A stretch of DNA of 64,000 nucleotides from Prorocentrum cordatum (GCA_963575745.1 CAUYUJ010001447.1:1132180-1196179), one strand, 5' to 3'; positions 40,490 to 51,271 are shown, counted from the stretch's first letter. A program made the numbers and translations. Notes: generated from the sequence alone by a model not told the origin.

Positions 40490-42290
40490 CAGTGTCATGA
40501 AGCCTGCAACCCCCACTCCATGGTGGCAGGGGGTTCTTCATTACAAATGAGATGTGGCCTGGAGCTCCCATGCACAGGAAAGCCCCCAAAATTACAACTC
40601 TTCTGTGCAACAGATGCAGACGGGACGTAGCCAATCTAGGGCGTCCTCTGATGATCCTCGGCGGAATCCAAAACCAATAGACGTGCTCTATCCGAGAATC
40701 GTGGTCTCGTGGTGCCGCACTCTGTTCTCCCCCACGTTTCTACCAAGCATATGATGGGTCCGACAACATGGACCAACAAAACATGGCTGATTTTACTTGC
40801 GCCGCCACCCGCCGAGCTTCCGCTGGCTTCCGCCAGCGGAAGCGCCCCCTGCTTGCCGCTGCCGCCTTCCGCTGGCCTCCCGCCGCCTTCCGCACGGGCA
40901 GACCTGTCAGCTGCTTCGGCCCTCGCAGGCGACGAGGCCCTGCCTGGAGCGCGCCGTGCGGATCCCCTCTCGCGCCGAGTCGTAGCGGAGCGCTTCCGAG
41001 GCAGGCGGAGGGGGCCCCACCGCGCAGGGCTCTGGGCTCGCGACCCCTTTCTCTTCTCTCCCGGGTAACGCTCGGTACACGGGGGGGCAGGGGGGGCTTT
41101 CGGGCGGGTGGCAATAACGGCGGCCGCGGCGTGCACCCGCCAGAGTGCGTCGGCGCCACGGCGCATCAATCGCCTGTGTGCCCCGCAGCATGCAGGAGGG
41201 GCGGGGGGGTCCAGGCCCCCCCCCAGTACGATCGCTAGCGTTACCCTGGGGTGGGGGGGGTGGCCCGAGTGACAAGCGTTGCCCGTGGGTGAATACAATT
41301 GTGATCTCTCGAGCGCAGGGACAAGGATCACACGTGGGCGCAGGAATCAAGCTCTCCACGTCGGCGCGGCTCGCAGGAACGAGGGCGGGGAACACGCGGG
41401 TGTGGGACCGTTCGCTACGAACCGACACTCTGATGGGTCAGCGAGTGCGGCAGGGCGCGACCGACGTACAGTCAACCAGTACAGTAAGGGTCCATGATAA
41501 GAATGCAAGGGCCCTGGAAGGCCATGTCATGTCGAAATTTAGCAGGCGGGGTGCGGCCAGCGAAAGCGGTCAAGGATGGGCCGAAGAGGAAGGATGCAAG
41601 GGTAGCCATGGAAAATCACTCATCCTTACTGTGCGGGTTGACTGTGATGGAACTGCTTGTTTCAATTTCTCCTCTCGCCAAGAACTGCAGCGCTCTCTGC
41701 CCGGCTCCCACGAGGGCGCCGGGTCTTGCCAGAATCGGCGTTTTCTCCCACGAGGTCCACCAAGTCATCCCCCATGTAATCTCAGTCGGTAGAAATTCCT
41801 GCGAGCGCTCACATGTGGACACTCATGGTGGGAGGGCGGGGTTCTGTCCAGGAGGGCTTATTACAAGGAGAACTCTTGAAAAGGAAGGGCCCGCTGCAGC
41901 ATGGATCAAAGGCGCGCGGCGAGAAAGAAGGATGGGGAAGTAAGGGAGCAGGCGGAGGGTGAGGGGAGGAGGGGGACCGAGGACCGAGGCACAGGGGGCG
42001 GCGCTGTCCACACGGCGGCTGCGCCCCAAGCGCCGGCGCGATGGAGCAGGGCGCCGCACCGCCGAGTCGGGCATGCCCTGGCGTCCTGCCTCCAACGCTT
42101 GCTTGGAGCGGCTGCCGGGATGCACCAACCAGGCTGCAATACACCCTCCCGTCCGAAGCCCACTCCTCAGAGGTCCCGCGCCCGCGAAGGGCGAACGCCC
42201 GGGGGTCCTGCCGATGAGGCGGTGCCCCGCTCTGTGGAGGATCCGCCCTCCATCCTAAGACGTTTGCGACCAGGGGCGCAAAAAGGCAAT
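40490..42290. other. No gene recognised; CTTCCGCTGG repeat at 40,805-40,900
   Basis: Open frames on both strands are Ala/Arg/Gly/Pro-rich without domains. G-runs at 41,080-41,093 and 41,253-41,261. A short CTTCCGCTGGC-type repeat parallels that at 26.9 kb. Confidence 0.55.
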
Positions 42291-42356
42291 TAGGATGAAG
42301 TCGGGCCTGTCCCCCTACAGGGAGATTGTCGACGAACCAAAAAAAGATACCCCAAA

Positions 42357-43775
42357 CATGATCGACCCACGAACCCGGAAAGGAATATAGAAATGTAAGG
42401 CGTTGCAACATTTCAAAGACACCTGATTGGGCGACGGGCACATGCAATGCTGAATGTATCGATGATGATGTACTGTGCCGACGGCTGTGCTGTGCTACGC
42501 CGTGCTGAACTGCGATGTGCCATGCCGCGATTGTGCTCTATATAGCGTTGTGGATCGAGTCCTCCCTGGCATCCGAGTCCTCACCGAACTGATCTGGAGC
42601 GTAAGCTCGAGCTGCCTGAGCAGATGGTAGCTGCCCCAGAACTAATCGACAGAGGGAACATGCCAAGAGGACGCGCCGCGGAACGTCCCAAGGGACGCGC
42701 CAGGCGACGTGCCAGGGGACGTGCCATGGGCACGCACCGCGGGACGTGCCAAGGGGACGCGCTACGGAACGTGCCAATGGACGTGCCGAGGGACGTGCCA
42801 GGGGACGCGCCGCGCGACGTGCCAGGTGGACTCGCCACGGAACGCGCCAAGGAACGTGCCAAGGTGCATAGTTGAGTGTATCGATCTTGATGTACCGTGC
42901 CGACGGCTGTGCTGTGCTGGGCCGTGCTGAACTGCGATGTGCCATGCCGCGATTGTGCTCTATATAGCGTTGTGGATCGAGTCCTCCCTGGCATCCGAGT
43001 CCTCACCGAACTGATCTGGAGCGTAAGCTCGAGCTGCCTGAGCAGATGGTAGCTGCCCCAGAACTAATCGACAGAGGGAACATGCCAAGAGGACGCGCCG
43101 CGGAACGTCCCAAGGGACGCGCCAGGCGACGTGCCAGGGGACGTGCCATGGGCACGCACCGCGGGACGTGCCAAGGGGACGCGCTACGGAACGTGCCAAT
43201 GGACGTGCACCGCGCGACGTGCCAGGGGGACTCGCCACGGGACGCTCCGCGGAACGTGCCAGGCAACATGCCAGGCTGCAATGCTAAGGATATCGATCTT
43301 GATGTACCGTGCCGAGGGCTGTGCTGTGCCTTGGCGACCTGGACACGTGAAAACACGCGTTTCGCTCAAGACGTTCTCAGCACATCCTCATGCTAGACAT
43401 CCGCCTGGGCGACCTGGACACGTGAAAACAAGCCTCTGGTTCGAGACATCCTCAACAAATCCTCATGCTAGACATCTGTCAGGGACACCTGGAGGCGTGA
43501 AACCAAGCGTCTCGCTCGAGACATCCTCAAGACCTGGGCACGTGAAAACAAGCAATCCACTTGAGAAATCCTCTGAATTCAGGTCCCCAGGAGAGGACAA
43601 TATATAACACAAAACAAGCGTTTCGCTCGAGACATCCTCCACCAATTCTGAAAAACAAGCGTTTCGCTCGAGAGATCCTCAAATTCTAATTCGCCGGCCC
43701 TACTCCCGCATGTAATTCATCGCAAAATAACTTCGCCGGCCCAAGTCGCAGGGGGGCCGGGGGGTTAACCTACTA
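42357..43775 (+). repeat. 1.4-kb complex repeat, first copy
   Basis: Begins CATGATCGACCCACGAACCC and ends GGGGGGTTAACCTACTA-type sequence. Inside are two ~420-bp sub-units (marked by GTATCGAT--TGATGTAC near 42,455, 42,873 and 43,290). Each contains a run of 11-12-bp GGACGTGCCA or GGACGCGCCA words. After these come repeats of GCGTTTCGCTCGAGACATCC (43,355-43,690). Confidence 0.9.
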
Positions 43776-45160
43776 CATGATCGACCCACGAACCCGGAAA
43801 GGAATATAGAACTGTAACACATGGCAGCGTTTTCAAAGACACCTGATTGGGTGACGGGCAAATGCAATGCTGAGTGTATCGATCTTGATGTACCCTGCCA
43901 AGGGCTGTGCTGTGCTGCGCCGTGCTGAATTGCGATGTGCCATGGCGCGACTGCGCTCTATAGCGTCGTGGATCGAGTCCTCCTTTGCATCCGAGTTCTG
44001 ACCGAACTGATCTGGATCTTAAGCTCGAGCTGCCTGAACACATAGTAGCTGCCCCAGAGCTAATGGACAGGGGAACATGCCAGGAGGACGCGCCGCGAAA
44101 CGTCCCAAGGGATGCGCCAGGCGACGTGCCAGGGGACGCGCCATGGGGTCGCACCGTAGGACGTGCCAAAGGGACGCGCTACGGAACGTGCCAATGGATG
44201 TGCCACGGAATGTGCCAGGGGACGCGCCACGCGACGTGCCAGGGGGACTCGCCAAGGGACGCCCCACGGAACGTGCCAAGGAACGTGCCAAGTTGCAATG
44301 CTGAGTGTATCGATCTTGATGTACCCTGCCGAGGGCTGTGCTGTGCTGCACCGTGCTGAATTGCGATGTGCCATGCCGCGACTGTGCTCTATAGCGTCGT
44401 GGATCGAGTCCTCCTTTGCATCCGAGTCCTGACCGAACTGATCTGGATCTTAAGCTCGAGCTGCCTGAACACATAGTAGCTGCCCCAGAGCTAATGGACA
44501 AGGGGAACATGCCAGGAGGACGCGCCGCGAAACGTCCCAAGGGATGCGCCAGGCGACGTACCAAGATGAGCCATGGGGTCGCAACGCGGGACGTGCCAAG
44601 GGGACGCGCTACTGAACGTGCTGGGGACAAGCGTTTCGCTCGAGACATCCTATCACAATCATCAGAATTCCTACGCGCGGGACGCGGCACGCGCGAGACA
44701 TCCTCGGAATTCCTGCGAGCGGGACACGAAAATAAGCATTGCGCCTGAGATATCCTCTGAATTCTGGCCCCCCACGAGGCCCCCGCTCGAGATATCCCCC
44801 AATTTTGCAAAACCAGCGTTTCGCTCGAGACATCCTCAACAAATTATGAAAAACAAGCGTTTCGCTTGAGAAATCCTGTCAAACCCAAAGAAATCAAAAT
44901 TCCTGCGTGCGGGACGCGGCACGCGCGAGACGCGCTTTTCAGTGTCGCGGTCGGCTCTGCAAAACCAGCGTTTCGCTTGAGACATCCTCAACAAATTCTG
45001 AAACCAAGCGTTTCGCTCGAGACATCCCCAACTCTGCAAAACCAGCGTTTCGCTCGAGACATCCTCAACAAATTCTGAAACACAAGCGTTTCGCTCGAGA
45101 CATCCTCAAAAATAATTTCGCCGGCCCAAGTCGCAGGGGGGCCGGGGGGTTAACCTACTA
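43776..45160 (+). repeat. 1.4-kb complex repeat, second copy
   Basis: Same start, same sub-units (GTATCGATCTTGATGTACCC near 43,877 and 44,305) and same end as the first copy, length about 1,385 bp against 1,419. The GCGTTTCGCTCGAGACATCC repeats are more numerous here (about 44,630-45,110), often preceded by AAAACCA or ACA. Confidence 0.9.
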
Positions 45161-45230
45161 AAAGAGAACCCTGGGCCCGCGCCCTTTCCGGGAAAAAGAG
45201 AACCCTGGGCCCGCGCCCTTTCCGGGAAAA
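45161..45230 (+). repeat. 34-bp tandem duplication
   Basis: AAAGAGAACCCTGGGCCCGC followed by GCCCTTTCCGGGAA occurs twice in succession with no difference seen. Confidence 0.85.
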
Positions 45231-45471
45231 TAATCAAACAATAATCCAAACATAGCCTGGGAACTATTTGTTTACTACTTTTTGATTTTTTTGTTGGAAT
45301 TTGTAGGATTTCTGGTATTGTTTCGTAGAAGAGCCCCCTGTAGGGGGACATGCCCGACCTAAAAGTAGGAGGATCAGGGCCAGGAGCGTTTCTCGATCAC
45401 ACTCCCGTCCTGGGAAGAATGGGCCCCGCACCCGTGTGAACAATGCTTGATTTCCCAAAAGAGAGTCTAGA

Positions 45472-45666
45472 CTTAAGTCGGGCCTGTCCCCTTACAGGGG
45501 GGATTTTCGACGAAAAATAAAAGATACCCCAAAAATACCCCAACAAGGTCAACAAGTACTCAAAAAATACTCCCCAGACTATTTTTGGACTATGTTCTGA
45601 ATATGTTTGGGGTATCTTATATTTGTCGTCGAAAATCCCCTTGTAGGGGGACAGGCCCGACTTAAG
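45472..45666. mobile_element. CTTAAG-family inverted-repeat element, copy C (195 bp)
   Basis: The longest short copy. Arms of about 44 bp read CTTAAGTCGGGCCTGTCCCC, then ACAGGGGGGATTTTCGACGA, and are matched at the other end by the complement. Each arm also holds its own small palindrome (CCCC-TTACA-GGGG type). Flanks are TCTAGA (45,466-45,471) and TCTAGG (45,667-45,672). The interior is A/T-rich with AAAGATACCCC and TATTTTTGGACTATG. Confidence 0.85.
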
Positions 45667-45672
45667 TCTAGG

Positions 45673-47470
45673 CTCGGGTATCACATTTTGGGATGGAGCC
45701 GCCCCCCACCCATGTGCACACTGCACAGATGGGGGAACAACCTCGTAGTCTTTGAAGTCTGCAGCGGCAGCCGCATGGTGAACACGAGCCCGCCTCCATC
45801 TTTGTGACCTTGGGGTCGCGGGGTCCCCCGAAAACTCCAGCGATGACCGCCCATGGAAAAATGGCGGGCTGGCACTCATCAGTGCAGCTCATGAACATGA
45901 TCAACCGAATGTTCGCACCGCTAGGGCGAGGGCCGCATGCAGGAAACCACTGGCCCTCCATCCGTGTAACTGTCTGCATTTCTCTTTCGGACACTAAGTG
46001 CTTGTAAGGAAGAGGAGCTGAGGACAGCGGGGGAATGCAGGCAGAAGAGAAGGGGGGGGTGAAAGGAGGAGAATGAGAGGAAGGAGAAAAAATTGATGAA
46101 TGGACGGAGGGAGGGAAGGGGGAGGGAGAAGGGAGGTACGGGATGGACAGCAGGAGGGGGAGTAGCACGAGGACGGAGGCCGGACGGAAGGAGGGATAAA
46201 GAGAAAGGAGGATGGGAACGCTCGGAGCAGCATCTCTTCTCTAGGGTCCCTGGTCTCCTCGACCTCCTCGATGTGGCGGCCCATCCGCTCAACCTTCTCC
46301 ACCACGCCTGATAAAACCGGAGCAGTGACGAGAGGGGCGAGACGGTGATCTCCCCTACATGGCCCACTCCGTCACTCGTTCGCAGATTCCGTGGCGGCTT
46401 GGAATGTGCACGCTCGTGGAGAAACTCGCGCACGAGAAGCACGGAAAAGCTTTCGGACAGCACGCAAGGAGCAGGCGTCACTCCTCCGGAGGCACCACGA
46501 TCACAGCTTCGCTGGAAGGAGAAAAAGACATGGCTGGGGGACTTGTGGCTCAGGCCTCGGGGATCTTCTGACCCGGGTCGATCCAGACCAGGGTCAGCAG
46601 GAAACCAAAAAACTGCAATGCAGGAAAACAAAACTGCAACGCAGGTCTTCGCAAACCCGGGTCAGCCAATATGCGCGGCCGCCTCGCGGCCACGAGCGGC
46701 TCACTGACCCGAGTCAGCCAAGGGGGGTCTTTGCAGGATCCTGCAGGATCCGGTGCGCTGGCTCACCCCCGTTTGCATTGACCCCCGTCTCAAGGCTCCC
46801 GAAGGCCAGCTTCATGAGCCTCCTCAGTCTTCCCGCCTCCCGCCCTGCTCCTGATCCTCCACCGCCTCCTCCTCTCCCGGCCTCTGGCCCTCTCCTGTCT
46901 TTCTCATCCTGCTCCTCGTCATCCCATCCTCCTCCTCCTCCTCATCTTCCTCTTCCTCCTCCTCCTCATCCTCCTCCCATCCAATATCCTGTTTCGTCAT
47001 ATGGTTCCTCTTCCTCCTCTCCCCGCTTGCATCTCATGAAGAGAACGACGAGGATAAGCAGGGATGGTCTCTGTCGAAGATGAGAGGGACAGGGACAGAA
47101 GGAGGACGACGAGGAAGACCTTACTCTTCACTACGAGACTTGCCCCCTGGAAAGAGCAGCACCCTACGGGCTTGCCATGCTGGCGAGAAGCACTTTTGAA
47201 AAGGAACTGCTTTGCAGCGTGTTAGCGCATCATGAGCAATGCGAGGCAATGTTATACAGTCCCGCAGGTTGTTTAGCGAGGGCACCGTGTAACTGTTGCA
47301 AAAGCTTGTGCATCTGGCAATGAAATGGGAGCAAATCCCCGACCAGACTCTGATTTTGCAAAGGGACCGTCCCGCATCCGCCCATCTGTCTCAATCGCGA
47401 GAGCTTCATTTTGAAAAGGTGCGCCGTCCATCCGCGTAAGCAAAGGCCTCCTAGATAGGGCCGGAGAAGA
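45673..47470. other. No complete gene; CTC block and a helix-like fragment
   Basis: A minus frame at 46,305-46,240 reads MVEKVERMGRHIEEVEETRD, coiled-coil-like, then turns to low-complexity sequence. A CTC/CTT tract is at 46,848-46,985. TTTGCAGGATCCTGCAGG is at 46,733-46,750. The rest has no recognisable feature. Confidence 0.5.
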
Positions 47471-47657
47471 TGGTGTCGGAGGATCGCGCCGCATCGCGAT
47501 ACATCGGTGATGCATCGGCGATGCATTGGCGATGCACTGGCGACGTCGGCGCCGTCGGCGTGGAGGACATCGGGATCCGCATCGAGCCGCATCCCCGATG
47601 CATCGGCGGTGCGGCGCGGTCACCCGATTCCATCTACTCCCCATCTGGGAGGCATTA
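47471..47657 (+). repeat. Dispersed repeat with GATGCATCGGCGA words, copy 2
   Basis: Same ordered words as at 12,855-13,017: GATGCATCGGCGATGCATTG, then GTCGGCGTGGAGGACATCGG, CATCGAGCCGCATC and CCATCTACTCCCC. The repeated GATGCA core is expanded more here. Confidence 0.75.
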
Positions 47658-47717
47658 AAGTAAGCGCCGCGAGTGGCAACACTGGTGGTCCCATATACAT
47701 AGTTAGATGCACAGATA

Positions 47718-47890
47718 TATGAATATATATATATATATACACATACACATACACATACCCAAATATGTAGAGATGTGTATACATTGCATATACGTTGTTG
47801 TTTCATACAACATATAGGTATACGTATATGCGTGTATACTCATATACATATACGTATATACGTATATACATATGTGCATGACTATATAAA
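47718..47890. repeat. AT/CA/TACG-rich simple repeat
   Basis: Alternating TA, CA and TACGTATA words over ~170 bp, one of the few AT-rich stretches. Self-complementary TATACGTATA words occur several times. Confidence 0.85.
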
Positions 47891-49274
47891 TGTGTTTGGA
47901 ACTATCGCGCGCGCTTCGCGCGCTTTGGTTCTAGCCCAGGCAGGGGGGGGGTCGCTGGGAGATCTTGGACAATACTATTCAGCACAGGCGCGTGACATAG
48001 TCGTGCCTCCAGGGGGTTCGTTGGGACCTCTGGGTAATCGTGGGGGTATCCGAAGAGCTTCCTGGGGGTTCTTCATGCTTCCTCAATTGGCTGGTGGAGG
48101 CACCTCTTGGGTGCTTCTTGGTGTGTTGTCCTGGGGTTTCTTGGGGTCCCTTGGGAGCATCATAGGGGTTCCCTAGGCAGTCGAAGGTGATGGTCTGCAA
48201 TATGATGCCGTCATTAGCTGTTTTCTCTACGTGGAAGCCTGACTTGAAGCCACCTGGGGCCACGTAGAGGCAATCCAGAAGCCTCCCGGGGGCCTCCTGG
48301 AGGCAGTTTTGATGCATCGAGGGCACTGACTGTTGGGTTATCCTGAGGCCCCTTGTGCGTCTCCTGTGGGCCCCGCCTCTTGGGAGGTGTTTGGGCGCCT
48401 CGTCGGACCAGTTGGGGACTCTTGGGGCCTTCTCTGGGCCTCTTAAGCGGAAAGCTTTGCTGTTGGGTTCGCAATCCCCTTCCTGGGCCTCTCTTGGGAC
48501 CGTCTTGTGGCCCTCTCGGGCCATCTTGGGTGCCTCAGGCACCGTCTTGGGGCCCTCGTGGGCCGTCCTGGGGCGCCTTGGAGGCCTCTTCTGCTATATT
48601 GAAGCGGCCTTGGGGGCCTCTTGTGACGTCCTGGAGCGTCAGGGTGCCAAAAGGCTGAAAACTCTACGATGCGTCAACAACCGATGGGAAAACAATGAGT
48701 TGTGCCTCTTCGGCCCTTCTTGGGAGGCCTCTTGGAACCTCTTCGGCCCTCTGGGGAGCTCCTTGAAGGCCTCTTGAACCCTAGTGGGGGCCTCTTGGGG
48801 TTTCCTGAAAGCCTCTCGGGGCGGAAAGCTTGGATTTCCGGTTCGTTTTACCCCTCTGAGGCCCCTCTTAAGGCCGTCTTGGAGCCGTCTCAGGCCGTCT
48901 TGGGCGCCTCAGGCACCGTCTTGGGGCCCTCTTGGACTGTCTTGGGGCTATCTTGGAGCGGTCTTGGAGGCCTCTTGGGCCATCTTGGAGCGTCGGGGTG
49001 CCCCAAGACTGAAATCTCGAAAATCCATGAAAACCGATGGCAAGACAATGATGTTTGCCTCTTGGGGCCTCCGTGGGAGACCTTTTGGATCTTCTTCGGC
49101 CCCCTGGGGAGCGTCTTGGGGCCTCTCGGGGCCTGTTGGGGGCTTCTCGGGGTCTCTTGAGAGCATCTCGGGGTGGAAGGCTCGGATTCTCGGTTCGCGT
49201 TGCCCCTCTTGGCCCCCTTTTTGGGGCCGTCCTAGGCCCGTCTCGGACCTTTTTGGGCGCCTCTGGCGCCGTCT

Positions 49275-49490
49275 CCTCTCCTCCCCCCCCTCGCTCGGAA
49301 AAAGACTTGTGCAGCTCACCCTCGCGACGCGCTGGGACGAAGTGTCCGGCGTGTGTGCCCCGAGGCACTGTACTGGTTCGGCGTCCCATTCAATTTTCCG
49401 TGCATGTGCATGTAAAAGTACAGGTGCGTCTTCAAGTTACCTGCTTTGCCGATGCGCCGTCAGGGCGCGGCTTCTTGTCTGTCTGTCTGT
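49275..49490. mobile_element. 216-bp insertion flanked by 12-bp direct repeats
   Basis: Inside one G/T repeat unit a non-homologous 216-bp segment is bounded by CTGGCGCCGTCT on both sides (49,263-49,274 and 49,491-49,502). Neighbouring units have no such segment at the matching point. The right end is a short GTCT repeat. A terminal simple repeat plus a target duplication of this length resembles a SINE or a truncated LINE insertion. No internal promoter was identified. Confidence 0.65.
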
Positions 49491-49739
49491 CTGGCGCCGT
49501 CTTGGAGCCCTCTTGGGCTGTCTTGCGGCCGTCTTCGAGGCCTGTAGGGCTGTCTTGGAGAGGTCACTGGGGCATCTTCGGCCGTCGTGGAGCGCTGGGA
49601 AACTGAATAGGCGTGAAATCGAAAATGCATGAATCATTTTTGCCTCCTGGGGCTCCTGGGGCTCCTTGGGAGGCATCTTGGGCCTCCTTGGGAGGCATCT
49701 TGGAAGCTTTTTGGGGCATCGTGGAGGCCTCTTGGGCAA

Positions 49740-50600
49740 TCAAGGGCTGCTCCTGGGGCCGTCATTGCTCGTGCTCGCTGTCTGCTGGAACGCCATTTCT
49801 GGCGAACCGGACCCGTCTTCGGGCGATGTTGCAGAGGCCCCCGTCGCCCCGACAAGGCCCCGTCGAGAGCGCCGGGCGCCGTCGAGGGCCCCGTCCCGGG
49901 CCCCCCCGCCTCGTGACACGTACGTATCCGGGCATCCGAAAGTGGTGTTTGCAAGCAGGTGTCCGATCCCGCGGTGCCTTTCAGGTGGCCCGCACGTGCG
50001 ATTGCCTGATTTCCTGGCGGCCGCTTCGACCCTGAAGAAAGGGGCTGTGACGTACCGCGCATCGCTCTGGAGCGTTTCCTTGTCCAGGTCCATCCTTCTC
50101 CGTTCGGAGAGGTTTGCCTCCCCTCCCCTCCTCCCTTGATTCTGGACGGGGGAGGCGCGAGGAGGTTGAGATTCGAAGATGGCCTAAGATTGCCCCAATA
50201 GGGCCTGAGATAGTCTTCTACGCACATGGCCATTGTCCGCGCCACGCGACGCAGGGAGATGAAAGAAAGAATTGGGGATGAAAGGGTAGGGAAAATGTCT
50301 GGACCCCTGGGGGGGGCAGCCATTCGAACTCGCGAACACCCTATACGGCGAAGACCCTCCGACGCCGGAGGACATAGATTGGCAGGACGAGGAGAAGGGG
50401 AACAACAGAGATCGAAGGACAGAGAGAACAGGCGAAAGGCGAACAACAAGGGACAAGGGCGAGGGAAGGGCGAGGGAAAGGGGAAGAACAAGAGAAATGA
50501 AGAAAGAAAAGAGGAACAACAGAGATCGAAGGCGCAGGAGAAAAGGAGGCTGGATCATGCTCCAGCACCACCGGTCGGGAATCAAAGGCAGGCGCGGCTG
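49740..50600. other. Non-repeat segment within the G/T array
   Basis: About 860 bp interrupt the array. The word GAACAACAGAGATCGAAGG occurs twice (about 50,402 and 50,515) within a purine-rich stretch. No coding signal is recognised. Confidence 0.5.
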
Positions 50601-51271
50601 GGAACCGGAAATGGCGAAAGCTTGAAAACCCTTTCGAAAACCTACGGGGAATTAACGATGTTTGCCTCTTCGGGCGCTCTTGCGAAGCTTTTTGAAGGCC
50701 TATGAGGGCTTCTGGCCAGCCTCTTGGGGGCCTGTAGGGGCCTCTTGGGAAATCCTCTCTAGGTGGAAGCTCGGATTGTCGGGTCGGGTTGCCCAATCTG
50801 TGCCCTTTGTGGGGCCGTCTTGGAACGGTCTGGGCTCTCTTGGAGGCCTTGGAGCGTCGGGACACTGGAAAGGCGAGAACTCGAACATCCTGATCCTGCA
50901 AAAACCTTAGGAAAAGCAATGATGTGTGGCTCTTCGGGCCCTCTTGGGAGGCCTCTTGGGGCGTCTGGGACCTCGCAGTTCGTCTTCTACGACCCTCCGG
51001 GCACTTCTGCGTTCGCGTTCCCTTCCTGGGCCTCTCTTGGAGCCGATTCGGGGCCCTCTCGGGCTGCCTTGGGGTCCTCTTGGAAGCCTCTTGGGCTCTG
51101 CTGGAGCAGTCTTGAGGGCCTCTTGGACCGTCTTGGAGCGTCGGGAAAGTGAAACAGCGAAAACTCGAAAATCCTTCAAACAACAATGGAACATCAACGA
51201 TGTGTGCCTCTTCGGGCGCTCTTGGTAGGGCTCTTGGATGCCCCTTAGGGCCTCTGGAGCCTCTTGAGGAC

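Larger units (their letters stand above)
35110..40490 (+). repeat. Composite macrosatellite array (several copies, with CTC blocks)
   Basis: The same ordered blocks as at 14.2-15.1 kb repeat here. Satellite (~83 bp) sits at 35,441-35,650, 36,601-36,930 and 39,188-39,260, with a diverged stretch at 40,190-40,480. The GTACCAGAAAT to CATCGTTGATG segment ends at 35,960, 37,255 and 39,595. CTC tracts follow directly at 35,967, 37,263 and 39,597. The junction segment with CTGTCGCACC--GAGGCCA follows CTC tracts at 36,490 and 39,092. Copy lengths differ mainly through the CTC parts. Confidence 0.85.
42295..45363. mobile_element. 3.07-kb CTTAAG-family element filled with satellite (copy D)
   Basis: The left terminus (42,295-42,354: ATGAAGTCGGGCCTGTCCCC, then GACGAACC and AAAAGATACCCC) matches the left half of the short copies. 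The right terminus (about 45,236-45,363: ACTATTTGTTTACTACT, then CCCCCTGTAGGGGGACATGC and CCGACCTAAA) matches their right half. The outer flanks are ATTAGG (42,289-42,294) and AGTAGG (45,364-45,369), five of six identical. Between the half-elements lie two ~1.4-kb satellite copies and a 34-bp duplication. No transposase is visible. It is either a short element that gained a satellite insertion or a longer form from which short copies derive. Confidence 0.65.
47950..51265 (+). repeat. G/T-rich tandem repeat region (~270-350-bp units)
   Basis: Units carry TTGGAGCGTCGGG, then AAAC-GAAAA-TC-AAAATCC, then AATGATGTTTGCCTCTTCGG, GGGAGGCCTCTTGG and many shorter CTTGGGGCC or GTCTTGGA words. The TGCCTCTTCGG mark lies near 48,693, 49,046, 49,631, 50,651, 50,918 and 51,193. 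Spacing of clean neighbours is 353, 267 and 275 bp. Plus frames translate as LGASWAVLGPSW-type runs and minus frames as RRPKTAPRRP-type runs. I read both as repeat translation. Confidence 0.85.

Noticed and set aside
42357-45160. Possible CRISPR-like array because short repeats alternate with variable sequence
   Set aside because: Repeat lengths and gaps are irregular, the between-repeat sequence is itself repetitive, no Cas genes are near, and the DNA looks eukaryotic.
25845-45666. TTAA target duplication (piggyBac-like) for the CTTAAG family
   Set aside because: Copy B and the 3-kb copy lack TTAA at one or both ends, yet outer 6-bp repeats persist, so TTAA is part of the terminus.
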